From NCBI RefSeq assembly GCF_021559775.1, contig NZ_CP056048.1, positions 1,056,501 to 1,120,500 of the forward strand: a DNA stretch of 64,000 nt, written 5' to 3'. Source of the stretch: Gillisella vitis (GTDB lineage: Bacteria > Pseudomonadota > Alphaproteobacteria > Rhizobiales > Rhizobiaceae). This document shows positions 8,186 through 16,728 of this stretch, piece by piece. How positions within the stretch are numbered: position 1 is the stretch's first letter; each line of letters starts with the position of its first letter. The notes beneath the pieces were generated by a model. It made no database searches, was not told the DNA's origin, and saw only the letters and a program-made list of their open reading frames with translations. Both the position numbers and the translations under genes were made by a program.

Positions 8186-9520
8186 TCACGCGGCGGTTGG
8201 AACCGGTTCGGCCACGACATCGATTTCTTCTGGCAATTCACCCGCCATGGCGGCGCGGAACTGTGTCTGATCGAGTTCGTTTTCCCAGCGGGCGACGACC
8301 ACGGTTGCGACAGCATTGCCAATGAAATTGGTCAGTGCCCGGCATTCTGACATGAAACGGTCGATACCGAGGATCAGCGCCATGCCGGCGACCGGGACCG
8401 AAGGGACAACGGACAGCGTTGCAGCCAATGTGATAAAGCCGGCGCCAGTGATGCCTGCGGCACCCTTGGAGCTGAGCATGGCCACCAGCAGCAGAAGAAT
8501 CTGGTCGCCAAGCGAAAGCTGGATATCCGTCGCCTGGGCGATGAAAAGGGCCGCCAGGGTCATGTAGATGTTGGTACCGTCAAGGTTGAAGGAATAGCCG
8601 GTTGGAATGACCAGGCCGACAACCGAGCGCTTGCAGCCTGCCCGTTCCATCTTGGCCATCAGGCCGGGAAGGGCGGCTTCTGAAGACGAGGTTCCCAGTA
8701 CCAGCAGCAGTTCCTCTTTAATGTAGCGGATCAGGGCCAGGATGGAGAAACCGTTATAGCGGGCAACGCCGCCAAGCACGACGAGAACAAATAGCAGCGA
8801 CGTCAGGTAGAATGTCCCGATCAGGAAAGCCAGGTTGGCGATCGAGCCAATGCCATATTTACCGATAGTGAAGGCCATTGCGCCGAAAGCGCCGATTGGT
8901 GCGGCCTTCATCAGGATGGCGACCAGCTTGAAGACCGGCGCGGTCAACGCCTGCAAGAAGTTGGTGACCGGCTTTCCAAGGTCGCCGACCATGGCGAGAG
9001 CCAAGCCGAACAGCACCGAGAAGAACAGGACCTGGAGAATGTCACCCTTGGCAAAAGCGCCGACAATCGTGTCGGGGATGATGTTCATCAGGAAGCCGGT
9101 GATCGTCGAATCATGGGCCTGCTGGGCATAGCTGGCAACAGCCTTGCCATCCAGCGTCGCGGGATTGATATGCATGCCTGCGCCAGGTTGCAGGATGTTG
9201 GACACCAGCATGCCGACAACGAGCGCCAGCGTGGAGAAGCACAAGAAGTAGATCATTGCCTTGCCGGCAACGCGTCCGACCTTCTTCAGGTCGGACATGC
9301 CGGCGATGCCGGTGGCCACGGTCAGGAAAATAACAGGCGCGATGACCATTTTGACGAGCTTGATGAAAGCATCACCGAGCGGTTTGAGGGCTTCGCCAGT
9401 TTGTGGGTAAAAATGACCAAGTAAGATACCGCCGATAATCGCAACGATAACCTGGAAATACAGATGACGGTAAAATGGGAGCTTGCCGCCCTGCGGGGCG
9501 GTGGTGGTAGAAATATGCAT
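8186..9520 (-). CDS. dctA: C4-dicarboxylate transport protein DctA
   Basis: 444 aa inner-membrane proton/sodium-coupled symporter for succinate, fumarate and malate (DAACS family). Motifs seen: the serine-rich LGTSSSEAALPGLMAKME re-entrant loop, GYSFNLDGTNIYMTLAALFIAQA and SKGAAGITGAGFITLAATLS, in family order. The ATG at 9520 has GGAGG 5 bp upstream; an upstream in-frame ATG at 9595 would run past the leader. It is divergent from dctB, with a consensus sigma-54 promoter and DctD-type sites in between. In symbiotic rhizobia this is the transporter that feeds bacteroids. Confidence 0.97.
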   Translation of the reverse strand: MHISTTTAPQGGKLPFYRHLYFQVIVAIIGGILLGHFYPQTGEALKPLGDAFIKLVKMVIAPVIFLTVATGIAGMSDLKKVGRVAGKAMIYFLCFSTLALVVGMLVSNILQPGAGMHINPATLDGKAVASYAQQAHDSTITGFLMNIIPDTIVGAFAKGDILQVLFFSVLFGLALAMVGDLGKPVTNFLQALTAPVFKLVAILMKAAPIGAFGAMAFTIGKYGIGSIANLAFLIGTFYLTSLLFVLVVLGGVARYNGFSILALIRYIKEELLLVLGTSSSEAALPGLMAKMERAGCKRSVVGLVIPTGYSFNLDGTNIYMTLAALFIAQATDIQLSLGDQILLLLVAMLSSKGAAGITGAGFITLAATLSVVPSVPVAGMALILGIDRFMSECRALTNFIGNAVATVVVARWENELDQTQFRAAMAGELPEEIDVVAEPVPTAA

Positions 9521-9615
9521 CGGATCCTCCGGTAGGTGCTCCCAACCGATGTCATCGGCCTCCCGGGAGCTTATGCAACGTGTCAACATCGACACCGATG
9601 TTCGGTTTCGTCAAT

Positions 9616-9630
9616 GCAATCGCCGTGCCA
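9616..9630 (-). promoter_or_regulatory. Sigma-54 (-24/-12) promoter of dctA
   Basis: Read on the minus strand it is TGGCACG-GCGA-TTGC, a full match to the RpoN consensus TGGCACG-N4-TTGC. The GC of the -12 element lies near 9617, placing the start of transcription near 9605 and giving a leader of about 85 nt before the dctA ATG. It is the expected target of the adjacent DctD activator. Confidence 0.9.
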
Positions 9631-9684
9631 GAGTGTAGCTTCGTGCCAAGCCTTTGAAAAGCCGCGTTTCAGCCATGATCCGCG

Positions 9685-9743
9685 GCGGATTTTCGCGCGA
9701 ATTTCCGCTCGATGCCTTGTGCGTTGTGCGGAAAAATGCACAA
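9685..9743. promoter_or_regulatory. Upstream activating sequences for DctD
   Basis: TTGTGC (9724-9729) and GCACAA (9738-9743) form a perfect 6-bp inverted repeat around GGAAAAAT, ~100 bp upstream of the sigma-54 promoter: the usual distance for an NtrC-type enhancer. A second imperfect palindrome at 9685-9708 has arms GCGGA and TCCGC around a TCGCGCGA core. Two tandem DctD sites are known at rhizobial dctA promoters. The distal site ends 8 bp before the dctB start codon, so DctD bound there could also affect dctBD expression. Confidence 0.75.
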
Positions 9744-9751
9744 AGTTGACG

Positions 9752-11623
9752 ATGATTATCGCGCATGACAAGCCCAGATCCGTCCCTGCCAATGTGAGGC
9801 GCCCACGAAGGCCATGGCTTTTGCTGGCGTTCCTAGCCTGTGTTGTCACCCTCCTTGCGCTTTATTTGGTTGGGCTTTATGCCCGCACTGCCGCATTGGA
9901 GGATTTGTCCGAGCAAGCGCGCACCAGCGCCAATCTCAAGGTGGCCTTCTTGCGGGCGGTGTTGGAGCGACCGCGCTCGTTGCCACTGCTTTTGTCGGAG
10001 GATCAGCAGGTTGTCGATGCCTTGAGTCTGCGCACAGTCGCTGCAACGGAACGTTTGAACGACAAGCTCGAGCGTTTGGTTGCCGGTACAAGTGCGTCAG
10101 TCCTTTACGTCACGGACGCGACAGGACATGCCATTGCCTCCAGTAATTGGCGCGAGCCGGTGAGCTTTGTTGGTGTTGATTATTCTTTTCGAGACTATTT
10201 TCGTCGATCCATGGCGATCGGTGCCGCCGAACATTTCGCGCTCGGTAACATTAGCAAGCGTCCAGGCCTCTACATTTCAAGGCGTGTCGGTCCGGTTAAC
10301 GCCCCCTTGGGGGTTGTGGTCGTGAAGGCAGAATTCGCGCAATTGGAAAGCGATTGGCGAGAGGAGGGCCGAGCGGCTTTTGTCACCGACGGGAATGGGG
10401 TAGTGCTAATTTCAAGTCTTCCGTCTTGGCGCTTCATGACATTGTCGACGTTGCAGCCAGAGGAATTGACCCAAATACGCAACAGTTTGCAGTTCGGCGA
10501 TGCGCCTTTGCAGGCCTTGCCGATCAATCGCGCCCAGCAGGTGCCAGGGAGTGCTATACCGGATGAGCTTCTGGTGCGGACGATTTTTCCCGGCGCCATA
10601 CCCGCTGACTATCTGGATCTATCGGTTGCCGTGCCGACCACCAACTGGCATCTCAATTATCTCGTCCCGACTGAACCGGCAATCGCAGCCTCGACGAGGG
10701 AATGGCGACTGTTGACCTTGGCCCTGCTGGCACCATTTTTTCTGGTCGTCTCGCTGGTTCTTTGGCGGCGGCAGGCAACGGTTATCCGTCTGGCGCGGGT
10801 GGAGGCCGACCAGCTGGAGCTGGAGCGGCGGGTGGATGAACGAACCCACGACCTTTCACAGGCCCGAGACCGGCTGGAATTGGAGATCGCCGGCCACAAG
10901 ACCACCGAACAGCGGCTGCAAGGTGTCCAGCAGGAATTGGTCCAGGCCAACCGGCTGGCTATCCTGGGGCAGGTGGCGGCGGGCGTTGCCCATGAAATCA
11001 ACCAGCCTGTCGCAACGATCAGGGCCTATGCTGAAAATGCCAGGGTGTTTCTGGAGCGTGCCCAGCCGGAGCAGGCAAACAGCAATCTTGGCGCCATTGC
11101 CTCGCTGACGGAGCGGATCGGCACGATCACCGATGAATTGAAGGCTTTTGCGCGCAAGGGGCGGACCGCGCCGGAACCAGTGCCGCTTGGAGCGGCGATC
11201 GAGGGCGCGGTCATGCTGCTGCGCAGCCGTTTTGCCGGGCGGCTGGAGGCGCTTTCCCTTCCCGATGTGGCTCCGGATCTGACGGTGAAAGGCAACAGGG
11301 TCCGCCTGGAGCAGGTTCTGATCAATCTTCTGCAGAATGCGCTCGAAGCATTGGAGCAGCGCAGCGATGGCCGGGTCGAGGTCTCGGTTCAAGAGACGGA
11401 GCAACATGTCGTGGTGACCATCGAGGATAATGGTCCAGGCATCCCAGAGGACATCAGGCGTCTGCTTTTTACCCCCTTCACCACGTCAAAGGAAAAAGGT
11501 CTTGGTCTCGGCCTGGTGATTTCCCGTGACATTATCAGTGATTACGGCGGTCGGATTGGTGTCGAAAGCACGCCATCCGGTACATGCTTTACCATCCATC
11601 TTTTGAAAGCGGATATATCATGA
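9752..11623 (+). CDS. dctB: C4-dicarboxylate sensor histidine kinase DctB
   Basis: 623 aa. Membrane helices at about residues 22-44 and 318-338 flank a ~270-residue periplasmic sensor domain of the dCache type, with the conserved RDYF segment. A coiled coil at ~350-400 leads to the H-box VAHEINQP (His414), then the ATPase domain with NLLQNALEAL, EDNGPGI and a GLGLGL G-box. It phosphorylates DctD in response to C4-dicarboxylates, probably together with DctA. The start at 9752 is chosen because it gives a short N-terminus before helix 1; the ORF is open upstream to 9536 but would cover the DctD sites. Its stop overlaps the dctD start (ATGA). Confidence 0.93.
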   Translation: MIIAHDKPRSVPANVRRPRRPWLLLAFLACVVTLLALYLVGLYARTAALEDLSEQARTSANLKVAFLRAVLERPRSLPLLLSEDQQVVDALSLRTVAATERLNDKLERLVAGTSASVLYVTDATGHAIASSNWREPVSFVGVDYSFRDYFRRSMAIGAAEHFALGNISKRPGLYISRRVGPVNAPLGVVVVKAEFAQLESDWREEGRAAFVTDGNGVVLISSLPSWRFMTLSTLQPEELTQIRNSLQFGDAPLQALPINRAQQVPGSAIPDELLVRTIFPGAIPADYLDLSVAVPTTNWHLNYLVPTEPAIAASTREWRLLTLALLAPFFLVVSLVLWRRQATVIRLARVEADQLELERRVDERTHDLSQARDRLELEIAGHKTTEQRLQGVQQELVQANRLAILGQVAAGVAHEINQPVATIRAYAENARVFLERAQPEQANSNLGAIASLTERIGTITDELKAFARKGRTAPEPVPLGAAIEGAVMLLRSRFAGRLEALSLPDVAPDLTVKGNRVRLEQVLINLLQNALEALEQRSDGRVEVSVQETEQHVVVTIEDNGPGIPEDIRRLLFTPFTTSKEKGLGLGLVISRDIISDYGGRIGVESTPSGTCFTIHLLKADIS

Positions 11624-12996
11624 CGTCATCGCAAGCGACGGCGACCAATAATGTGATCCTGATCGATAATGATCGAGATCTGCTGGCCGCCACGGGGCAG
11701 ACCCTTGAGTTGGCGGGATTCTCCGTTCAGGCATTTTCAGCGCCGCTGGAGGCACTTCGTCGGATTTCCAGTGATTTTCGCGGTGTCATCGTTTCGGATA
11801 TTCGAATGCCTGATATCGACGGCTTGGAATTGTTCAGCAGGGTCAAGGCAATGGACCCGGAATTGCCGGTCATTCTGGTCACCGGCCATGGCGATATCGC
11901 CATGGCGGTACAGGCGATCAAGGACGGCGCTTATGATTTCATCACGAAGCCCTTTGCCACCGACAGGCTCCAACAGAGTGTTCATCGCGCCGCGGAAATG
12001 CGACGACTCGTGCTGGAAAATCGCAAGCTGCGTCAGGTGGCAGACGCGGCCCAGGACGGATTGCCGCTGATTGGTCAGACACCTGCCATGGAAAGGCTGC
12101 GGCGCACTTTGCGCCAGATCGCCGATACCGACGTCGATGTGCTGGTGACAGGCGAAACCGGCAGCGGCAAGGAAGTGGTGGCGAGCCTGCTACACAGCTG
12201 GAGCCGACGCGCCAAGGGCAATTTTGTCGCCTTGAACTGCGGAACCCTTCCGGAAAGCATGATCGAAAGCGAGTTGTTTGGCCACGAGGCCGGCGCCTTT
12301 ACCGGTGCGCAGAAAAAGCGGATCGGCCGGATCGAACATGCCAGCGGCGGCACATTGTTTCTCGATGAAATCGAGAGCATGCCCGCGGCGACCCAGGTGC
12401 AGATGCTGCGAGTGCTGGAAATGCGGGAAGTCTCGCCGCTCGGCATCAACGACGTGCGCCCGGTGGACCTGCGCGTGGTCGCCGCGGCCAAAGTCGATCT
12501 CAGTGATCCTGCCCAGCGCGGTGAATTCCGCGAGGACCTTTATTATCGCCTGAATGTCGTGACATTGACCATTCCACCCTTGCGCGAACGCCGTGATGAC
12601 GTGCCGCTGTTGTTTGCCCATTTCATCGAGCGGGCCGCTAGCCGGTTCCGTCGCGAGCCACCACCGGTGTCAGCCGGTGTCGAGCGTTATTTGCGGGACC
12701 ACGACTGGCCGGGAAATGTGCGCGAATTGACTCATTTTGCCGAACGCTTCGTTCTGGGGCTGGAAGATATGGATTCGGGCGGCAGTATTGTCGTTTTAGT
12801 CGACCTGCCTGATTTATCCTTGCCGGAGCGGCTGGATCGCTATGAGGCGGATATCATGCGTGAGACCCTTAGCCACTATGAGGGTGATGTACGCAAGACC
12901 ATCGAGGCTCTGAAAATTCCTCGCAAGACCTTTTACGACAAACTTCAGCGTCATGGCATTGTCCGCAAGGCATTTGCGGGTGGGGAAGAAGGCTGA
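11620..12996 (+). CDS. dctD: C4-dicarboxylate response regulator DctD (sigma-54 activator)
   Basis: 458 aa. The receiver domain (residues 11-125) has acidic pocket D16/D18 and phosphoacceptor D60 (VSDIRMPD). The AAA+ domain has Walker A GETGSGKE, the sigma-54-contacting GAFTGA loop and Walker B LFLDEIE. A C-terminal Fis-type helix-turn-helix ends at RKTFYDKLQRHGI. The start codon overlaps the dctB stop by 4 bp. It activates dctA through the sigma-54 promoter at 9616-9630. The gene stops 4 bp before the end of the convergent TetR gene, with no obvious terminator between them. Confidence 0.95.
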   Translation: MTSSQATATNNVILIDNDRDLLAATGQTLELAGFSVQAFSAPLEALRRISSDFRGVIVSDIRMPDIDGLELFSRVKAMDPELPVILVTGHGDIAMAVQAIKDGAYDFITKPFATDRLQQSVHRAAEMRRLVLENRKLRQVADAAQDGLPLIGQTPAMERLRRTLRQIADTDVDVLVTGETGSGKEVVASLLHSWSRRAKGNFVALNCGTLPESMIESELFGHEAGAFTGAQKKRIGRIEHASGGTLFLDEIESMPAATQVQMLRVLEMREVSPLGINDVRPVDLRVVAAAKVDLSDPAQRGEFREDLYYRLNVVTLTIPPLRERRDDVPLLFAHFIERAASRFRREPPPVSAGVERYLRDHDWPGNVRELTHFAERFVLGLEDMDSGGSIVVLVDLPDLSLPERLDRYEADIMRETLSHYEGDVRKTIEALKIPRKTFYDKLQRHGIVRKAFAGGEEG

Positions 12997-13000
12997 GCAA

Positions 13001-13744
13001 TCAACAATGTGATGAGGAACAGTCAGGTGCCGGTATGGTTGCCGGTGCAAGGAAAGCCAGTGTGACCGTCACAATATGTTCGCCCCAGGCGTCGATAGCG
13101 GTCGGTTGCCAGACGTCCGGGTTAAGATTGAGCGCCAGCGTGTAGCGATTGTTGATGTAGAAGAAGCTTAAGCCAGCAATCGTCATGTAGACCGTCACCG
13201 GATTGACATCGGCGCGAAACACACCTTGCTCAATCCCTCGCTGCAGAAGCTTTTCGATTTCCGCGAGCAATGGACCATGGGTCGAGGGAATGGTCTTTGA
13301 TCGGCTCGAATATTCAGCCCTCAGAATGTTTTCGGTGGCCAGTAGACTGACGAATTCCGGGTGAGTCAGAAAATAGGTCCAGGTGTGTAAAGCCAGTTCG
13401 CGTATGCCATCAAGCGGTTGACGTCGCGACAGGTGAAGGCTTTTTCCAGCAGCGGTGACATTGGAGAAAATCACCTCGAGAACCGCGACGTAAAGGCCCT
13501 CCTTGTCTCCAAAGAAATGGTAGAGCATTCGTTTGTTGGTTTTCGAACGCAATGCGATGGCGTCGACTCGGGCGCCTGCAAAACCCTTTGCGGCAAACTC
13601 TTGAATGGCGGCATCCAGAATGATTGCTCGGGTCGCATCGGGATGGCGGATCATACGCCCCTGACGGCATTGCGCGGGTGCTGGGCTTTCCGCTTCAGGA
13701 TCAGGCCCTTCCTCGAAAGTCTGTTCCAGCCGCTGGCCTGTCAT
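13001..13744 (-). CDS. TetR family transcriptional regulator
   Basis: Up to 247 aa. The TetR N-terminal DNA-binding domain is clear: TRAIILDAAIQEFAAKGFAGARVDAIALRSKTNKRMLYHFFGDKEGLY. An effector domain follows with FFYINNRYTLALNLNPDVW near the end, a pattern common in the RutR-like group. The first ~30 residues are low-complexity; an internal ATG at 13654, preceded by AGGGG, would give a 217-aa protein and may be the true start. No operon partner is present, so its target is unknown. Upstream, GTATTTC (13762-13768) and GAAATAC (13792-13798) form an inverted repeat that might be an autoregulatory operator. Confidence 0.85.
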   Translation of the reverse strand: MTGQRLEQTFEEGPDPEAESPAPAQCRQGRMIRHPDATRAIILDAAIQEFAAKGFAGARVDAIALRSKTNKRMLYHFFGDKEGLYVAVLEVIFSNVTAAGKSLHLSRRQPLDGIRELALHTWTYFLTHPEFVSLLATENILRAEYSSRSKTIPSTHGPLLAEIEKLLQRGIEQGVFRADVNPVTVYMTIAGLSFFYINNRYTLALNLNPDVWQPTAIDAWGEHIVTVTLAFLAPATIPAPDCSSSHC

Positions 13745-14076
13745 GGGAATCTCACTTTATGGTATTTCGAAATTCAAAATTAGATTTACATGAAATACAT
13801 CGCGTCGGTTAATTACGTGCATGCAGAATCTGTAAATTGTGATTGGAGGCTGTGAATTCGGAGTGAATGATCGGCTGAGATGCGGATGCGCCGATGTGGA
13901 CAGCGTCTTTTAGGCTTTTCGATGTTTTGAAAACAAAATTTCTCCATTTGTCTGCAAAAGTAGAATAGTAATTTTATAGACTATATTGACGGAAACGCTT
14001 GCCACTGTCACCATTGCACAGCGTTGGAGTGAAAATAAACGGGACATATATCCTGCGATTTTCAAAAGGGGTGACG
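13745..14076. other. Intergenic region, AT-rich, no gene supported
   Basis: About 330 bp with several short AT-rich stretches. The only structure I can point to is the 7-bp inverted repeat GTATTTC/GAAATAC (13762-13798) close to the TetR gene. An ORF open through 13999-14076 has no ribosome site; the first supported start in that frame is 14077. Confidence 0.4.
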
Positions 14077-14373
14077 ATGCCGATAGCTGTAAATATGTTT
14101 TCTTACGACCTGTTTGGGTTGACACGGGTTCCCCACGATCTGGTTGAAGACAGCAAATCTCGCGGTGAGGGCCATACACAGAAGCCTGTTGTGGCAAAGT
14201 CAGTAATGAGCCCGAAGGTCGAGGAATCATCGTTGTTTTCGAGGTTCTGGAACGGCAACCCAGCTAACAATCAGCCCGGCAAGGATCGAGATGCCGAGCA
14301 GGAGCAAAAGATTCGGGAGGATCGCAAGAATTGCCACGCAATTCTCCTCGGTGGTTTCTTCCCGATTTTGTGA
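14077..14373 (+). CDS. Hypothetical protein, 98 aa
   Basis: I do not recognise this protein. It begins MPIAVNMFSYDLFGL and is polar and charged in its second half. Support: AAGGGG 5 bp before the ATG, and a second short gene 26 bp downstream with its own strong ribosome site, suggesting a two-gene unit. Against: the second half overlaps an equally plausible leftward small ORF (14227-14337), and codon usage is not obviously coding there. Confidence 0.4.
   Translation: MPIAVNMFSYDLFGLTRVPHDLVEDSKSRGEGHTQKPVVAKSVMSPKVEESSLFSRFWNGNPANNQPGKDRDAEQEQKIREDRKNCHAILLGGFFPIL
14227..14337 (-). CDS. Possible small membrane protein, 36 aa (alternative to the + strand ORF)
   Basis: The minus strand encodes a 36-residue hydrophobic peptide starting with GTG, ending in VPEPRKQR. 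About 25 residues are a Leu/Ile-rich helix with Gly and Trp near the cytoplasmic end, followed by a positively charged tail, as in single-pass small proteins. GAGGAG lies 6 bp upstream of the GTG. It overlaps 14077-14373 on the other strand, so at most one is likely to be conserved. I cannot assign it to a family. Confidence 0.35.
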   Translation of the reverse strand: MAILAILPNLLLLLGISILAGLIVSWVAVPEPRKQR

Positions 14374-14399
14374 AAAGCACGTTTGTGAAGGAGGCTGTG

Positions 14400-14591
14400 A
14401 TGAGTATTGTTGAACGTCTGATGCTTGATGCCGTCTCGCCTATATTGGCCAGTGCCGGAGCCACTCAATCTGCCACCCAGTCTGTAGCGGACCATTCGAT
14501 TGGCCTGCGTGAAAAGGTCGGCCGTGCGATTCCCTTTATTGTTTGCGCGGCCGCCTTCCTGTTTGTCGGGGCTATGATCGTCGGGATTTGA
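14400..14591 (+). CDS. Small membrane protein, 63 aa
   Basis: Begins MSIVERLMLDAVSP, then a Ser/Ala/Gln-rich stretch, an amphipathic LREKVGR segment, and one C-terminal membrane helix (about residues 43-62) ending the protein, i.e. a tail-anchored layout. AAGGAGG lies 7 bp before the ATG, the best ribosome site in this part of the window, which is why this start is preferred over the open frame beginning at 14331. Family unknown. It converges on the ROK kinase gene. Confidence 0.6.
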   Translation: MSIVERLMLDAVSPILASAGATQSATQSVADHSIGLREKVGRAIPFIVCAAAFLFVGAMIVGI

Positions 14592-14620
14592 AAAGAAAAG
14601 CGGAACTGGACGGCAGGCCT

Positions 14621-15529
14621 TTAATTTGGCCTTGCAAGCCCGAGCAAGGCTGCACCGATCAGGCCCGGCTCCAGTCGGCATTGCGCTGGAACCACAATAG
14701 GATGATTGAACCGTCGCAAGATCTTGGTTCTGACGGCTAAATCGATGGTGTCAACCAGGTTTGTGGCGTTGGATAGGCCGCCGCCGACCGGAAGTATGCT
14801 CGCCCCCGTCGTATTGACGACCAGAGCCAACGGACTGGAAAGTAATTCCACAAATGCCGCGATGGTTTGGCTTGCCTTTGGTTCGCCGGTTTCCCAATCC
14901 TTGACGATATCCTCACTCGTTCGGTTTTCGCCGGTCAGGTGCGTATGGAGCTTTTCCATGCCGCGCGCGCTACAGATTGTGTCGATACAACCTTTCTGAC
15001 CGCAGCCGCACGGAAGCCGCGGGATGGCGACAGGCGGTTCGCCTACCTCGGTTGCGGCAATGGGTCCATGGCCCCATTCTCCGGCAAAGCCGCCGTCGCT
15101 GTTGATCAGTTTGCCATCGACTACCAGTCCGCCGCCGACGCCGGTGCCGAGAATGACGCCGAACACCACGCGGTGGCCGCGTCCCGCGCCCAGCCCGGCC
15201 TCAGCGATTGCGAAACAATCGGCATCATTGGCAATCAGCACAGGCAGGCCCAAGGCCTCTTCCAGATCGTGTTGCAGCAAACGGCCATGGATGCAGGGTA
15301 TATTGGCGACGACAGCGCGGCTGGTATCCACATCTATAATGCCACAGATGGAAATTGCCACGCAGCTTGGTGTCTCTCCCGCCTCGGCAATGATTGACCT
15401 GATGACGCCGACAAATGCATCGAAATCCTGTCCCGGCGTTGGCTGGCGTGGAAAGGGACGAATATCCTCAGGCGAATAGGCAATTGCGCCCTTGATGGCG
15501 GTTCCGCCAATATCGAAACAGACGATCAT
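14621..15529 (-). CDS. ROK family sugar kinase, probable N-acetylglucosamine kinase
   Basis: 302 aa cytoplasmic kinase. ROK features: the phosphate-binding DIGGTAIKGA at the N-terminus, NDADCFAIAEA with the catalytic Asp, LGTGVGGGLVVDG, the sugar-binding GEWGH, and the zinc motif CGCGQKGCID in which the usual final Glu is Asp. Last gene of the leftward unit GntR-SIS-nagA-ROK; its ATG overlaps the nagA stop (ATGA). Context suggests phosphorylation of GlcNAc or a related amino sugar released in the cytoplasm, to give the NagA substrate. ManNAc or another N-acetyl sugar cannot be excluded. Confidence 0.85.
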   Translation of the reverse strand: MIVCFDIGGTAIKGAIAYSPEDIRPFPRQPTPGQDFDAFVGVIRSIIAEAGETPSCVAISICGIIDVDTSRAVVANIPCIHGRLLQHDLEEALGLPVLIANDADCFAIAEAGLGAGRGHRVVFGVILGTGVGGGLVVDGKLINSDGGFAGEWGHGPIAATEVGEPPVAIPRLPCGCGQKGCIDTICSARGMEKLHTHLTGENRTSEDIVKDWETGEPKASQTIAAFVELLSSPLALVVNTTGASILPVGGGLSNATNLVDTIDLAVRTKILRRFNHPIVVPAQCRLEPGLIGAALLGLARPN

Positions 15530-16728
15530 GCGCGCCGGGCCTCGGAATGTGTTGCTGTGCTATGAACGCATGTGCCAGCGATCCAGGTGGAAACCAGATC
15601 GAGTTGCGGAGTGAGCAACAGGAAGTCGGCGTCCTTGCCAGGCGCAAGCTGACCTTTCGTCTCGCATCCAATCGCCTCAGCTGGATAAAGCGACGCCATG
15701 TTCAACGCTTCCTCAAGCGATGCTTGGAGCTTTTCATGGACAAACCGAATGCAGGACAGCATATCGATATCAGCACCAGCAAGGGTTCCGTCGGCTAAAG
15801 TCAACCGTCCGCCCTGGCGGAAGACCGGGCGACCATTCAGCATGAAGCCGGTTTCATCGGTGCCGATGCTCGACATGGCGTCGGTGACCAGGAAAATCCG
15901 GCCAGACCCGCGTTTGGCGCGAAGGGCAATGCCCATCGAGACCGGATCGACATGGAAACCGTCAGCGATAATCCCGCAGGACAGCGTTTCCGAAGCAAGG
16001 GCTGCTCCGACAAGGCCCGGTTCGCGATTGCCCATCTGGCTCATGGCATTGAACAAATGAGTGACGAGCGTCGCGCCCGCCGAGACATAGGCGCCAATCT
16101 GCGCGCAACTCGCATCCGTGTGGCCCAGGCTGATGTGATAACCCGCTGCTCGCAGGGTTTTCACCTGCTGCGGGGTAACGCTTTCTGGCGCAATGGTGAT
16201 CAATGCAGTGCCAAATGTGCCAGCGGAGGCAATAAGCTTTGCCAGATCATCGTCGTTCATGGGGCGGATCAGGGCGGGATCATGGGTGCCCTTGCGCGCC
16301 AGCGACAGATGTGGACCTTCCAGGTGAAGCCCCAGATAGCCTGGGATCTGTTCCGTCTGAGCTAGGCTGCCAAGGCTCAGAACCTGATCGCGCAGGGCAG
16401 GATGGTCAGTAATCAATGTCGGTAATAGCGCTGTGGTGCCGAACCGTGCATGGGCGGCGCAAATCGTCCGGATACCATCAAGATCCGGCTGGTTGTTCAG
16501 CAACACACCGCCGCCGCCATTGACTTGCAGATCGATAAAGCCAGGCACGACCAGAGCCGACCCTGCCTCGATCCTGGCAAGGCTAGCAGGCACGGCATTG
16601 TTGGAGACGATATCAGCGATTCGCCCCTGATCGACAATCAGGGCCTGATCGTCATGGAAACGCATGCCGTCAAAGATCCGGCCGCCTGTCACAGCGAATG
16701 AGGAGGGAGCCGCAAGAGACGAGTTCAT
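15526..16728 (-). CDS. nagA: N-acetylglucosamine-6-phosphate deacetylase
   Basis: 400 aa amidohydrolase-superfamily enzyme that turns GlcNAc-6-P into glucosamine-6-P and acetate. Motifs: VPGFIDLQVNGGGG (the NGxxG form typical of NagA), HLEGPHL with metal ligand E137, GHTDA with H203, THLFNAM with H224, and the catalytic Asp in VTDAMSSIG (D283). Length is normal for the family. Start and stop both overlap neighbours by 4 bp (SIS protein upstream, ROK kinase downstream), so the three enzymes are co-translated. Confidence 0.93.
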   Translation of the reverse strand: MNSSLAAPSSFAVTGGRIFDGMRFHDDQALIVDQGRIADIVSNNAVPASLARIEAGSALVVPGFIDLQVNGGGGVLLNNQPDLDGIRTICAAHARFGTTALLPTLITDHPALRDQVLSLGSLAQTEQIPGYLGLHLEGPHLSLARKGTHDPALIRPMNDDDLAKLIASAGTFGTALITIAPESVTPQQVKTLRAAGYHISLGHTDASCAQIGAYVSAGATLVTHLFNAMSQMGNREPGLVGAALASETLSCGIIADGFHVDPVSMGIALRAKRGSGRIFLVTDAMSSIGTDETGFMLNGRPVFRQGGRLTLADGTLAGADIDMLSCIRFVHEKLQASLEEALNMASLYPAEAIGCETKGQLAPGKDADFLLLTPQLDLVSTWIAGTCVHSTATHSEARRA

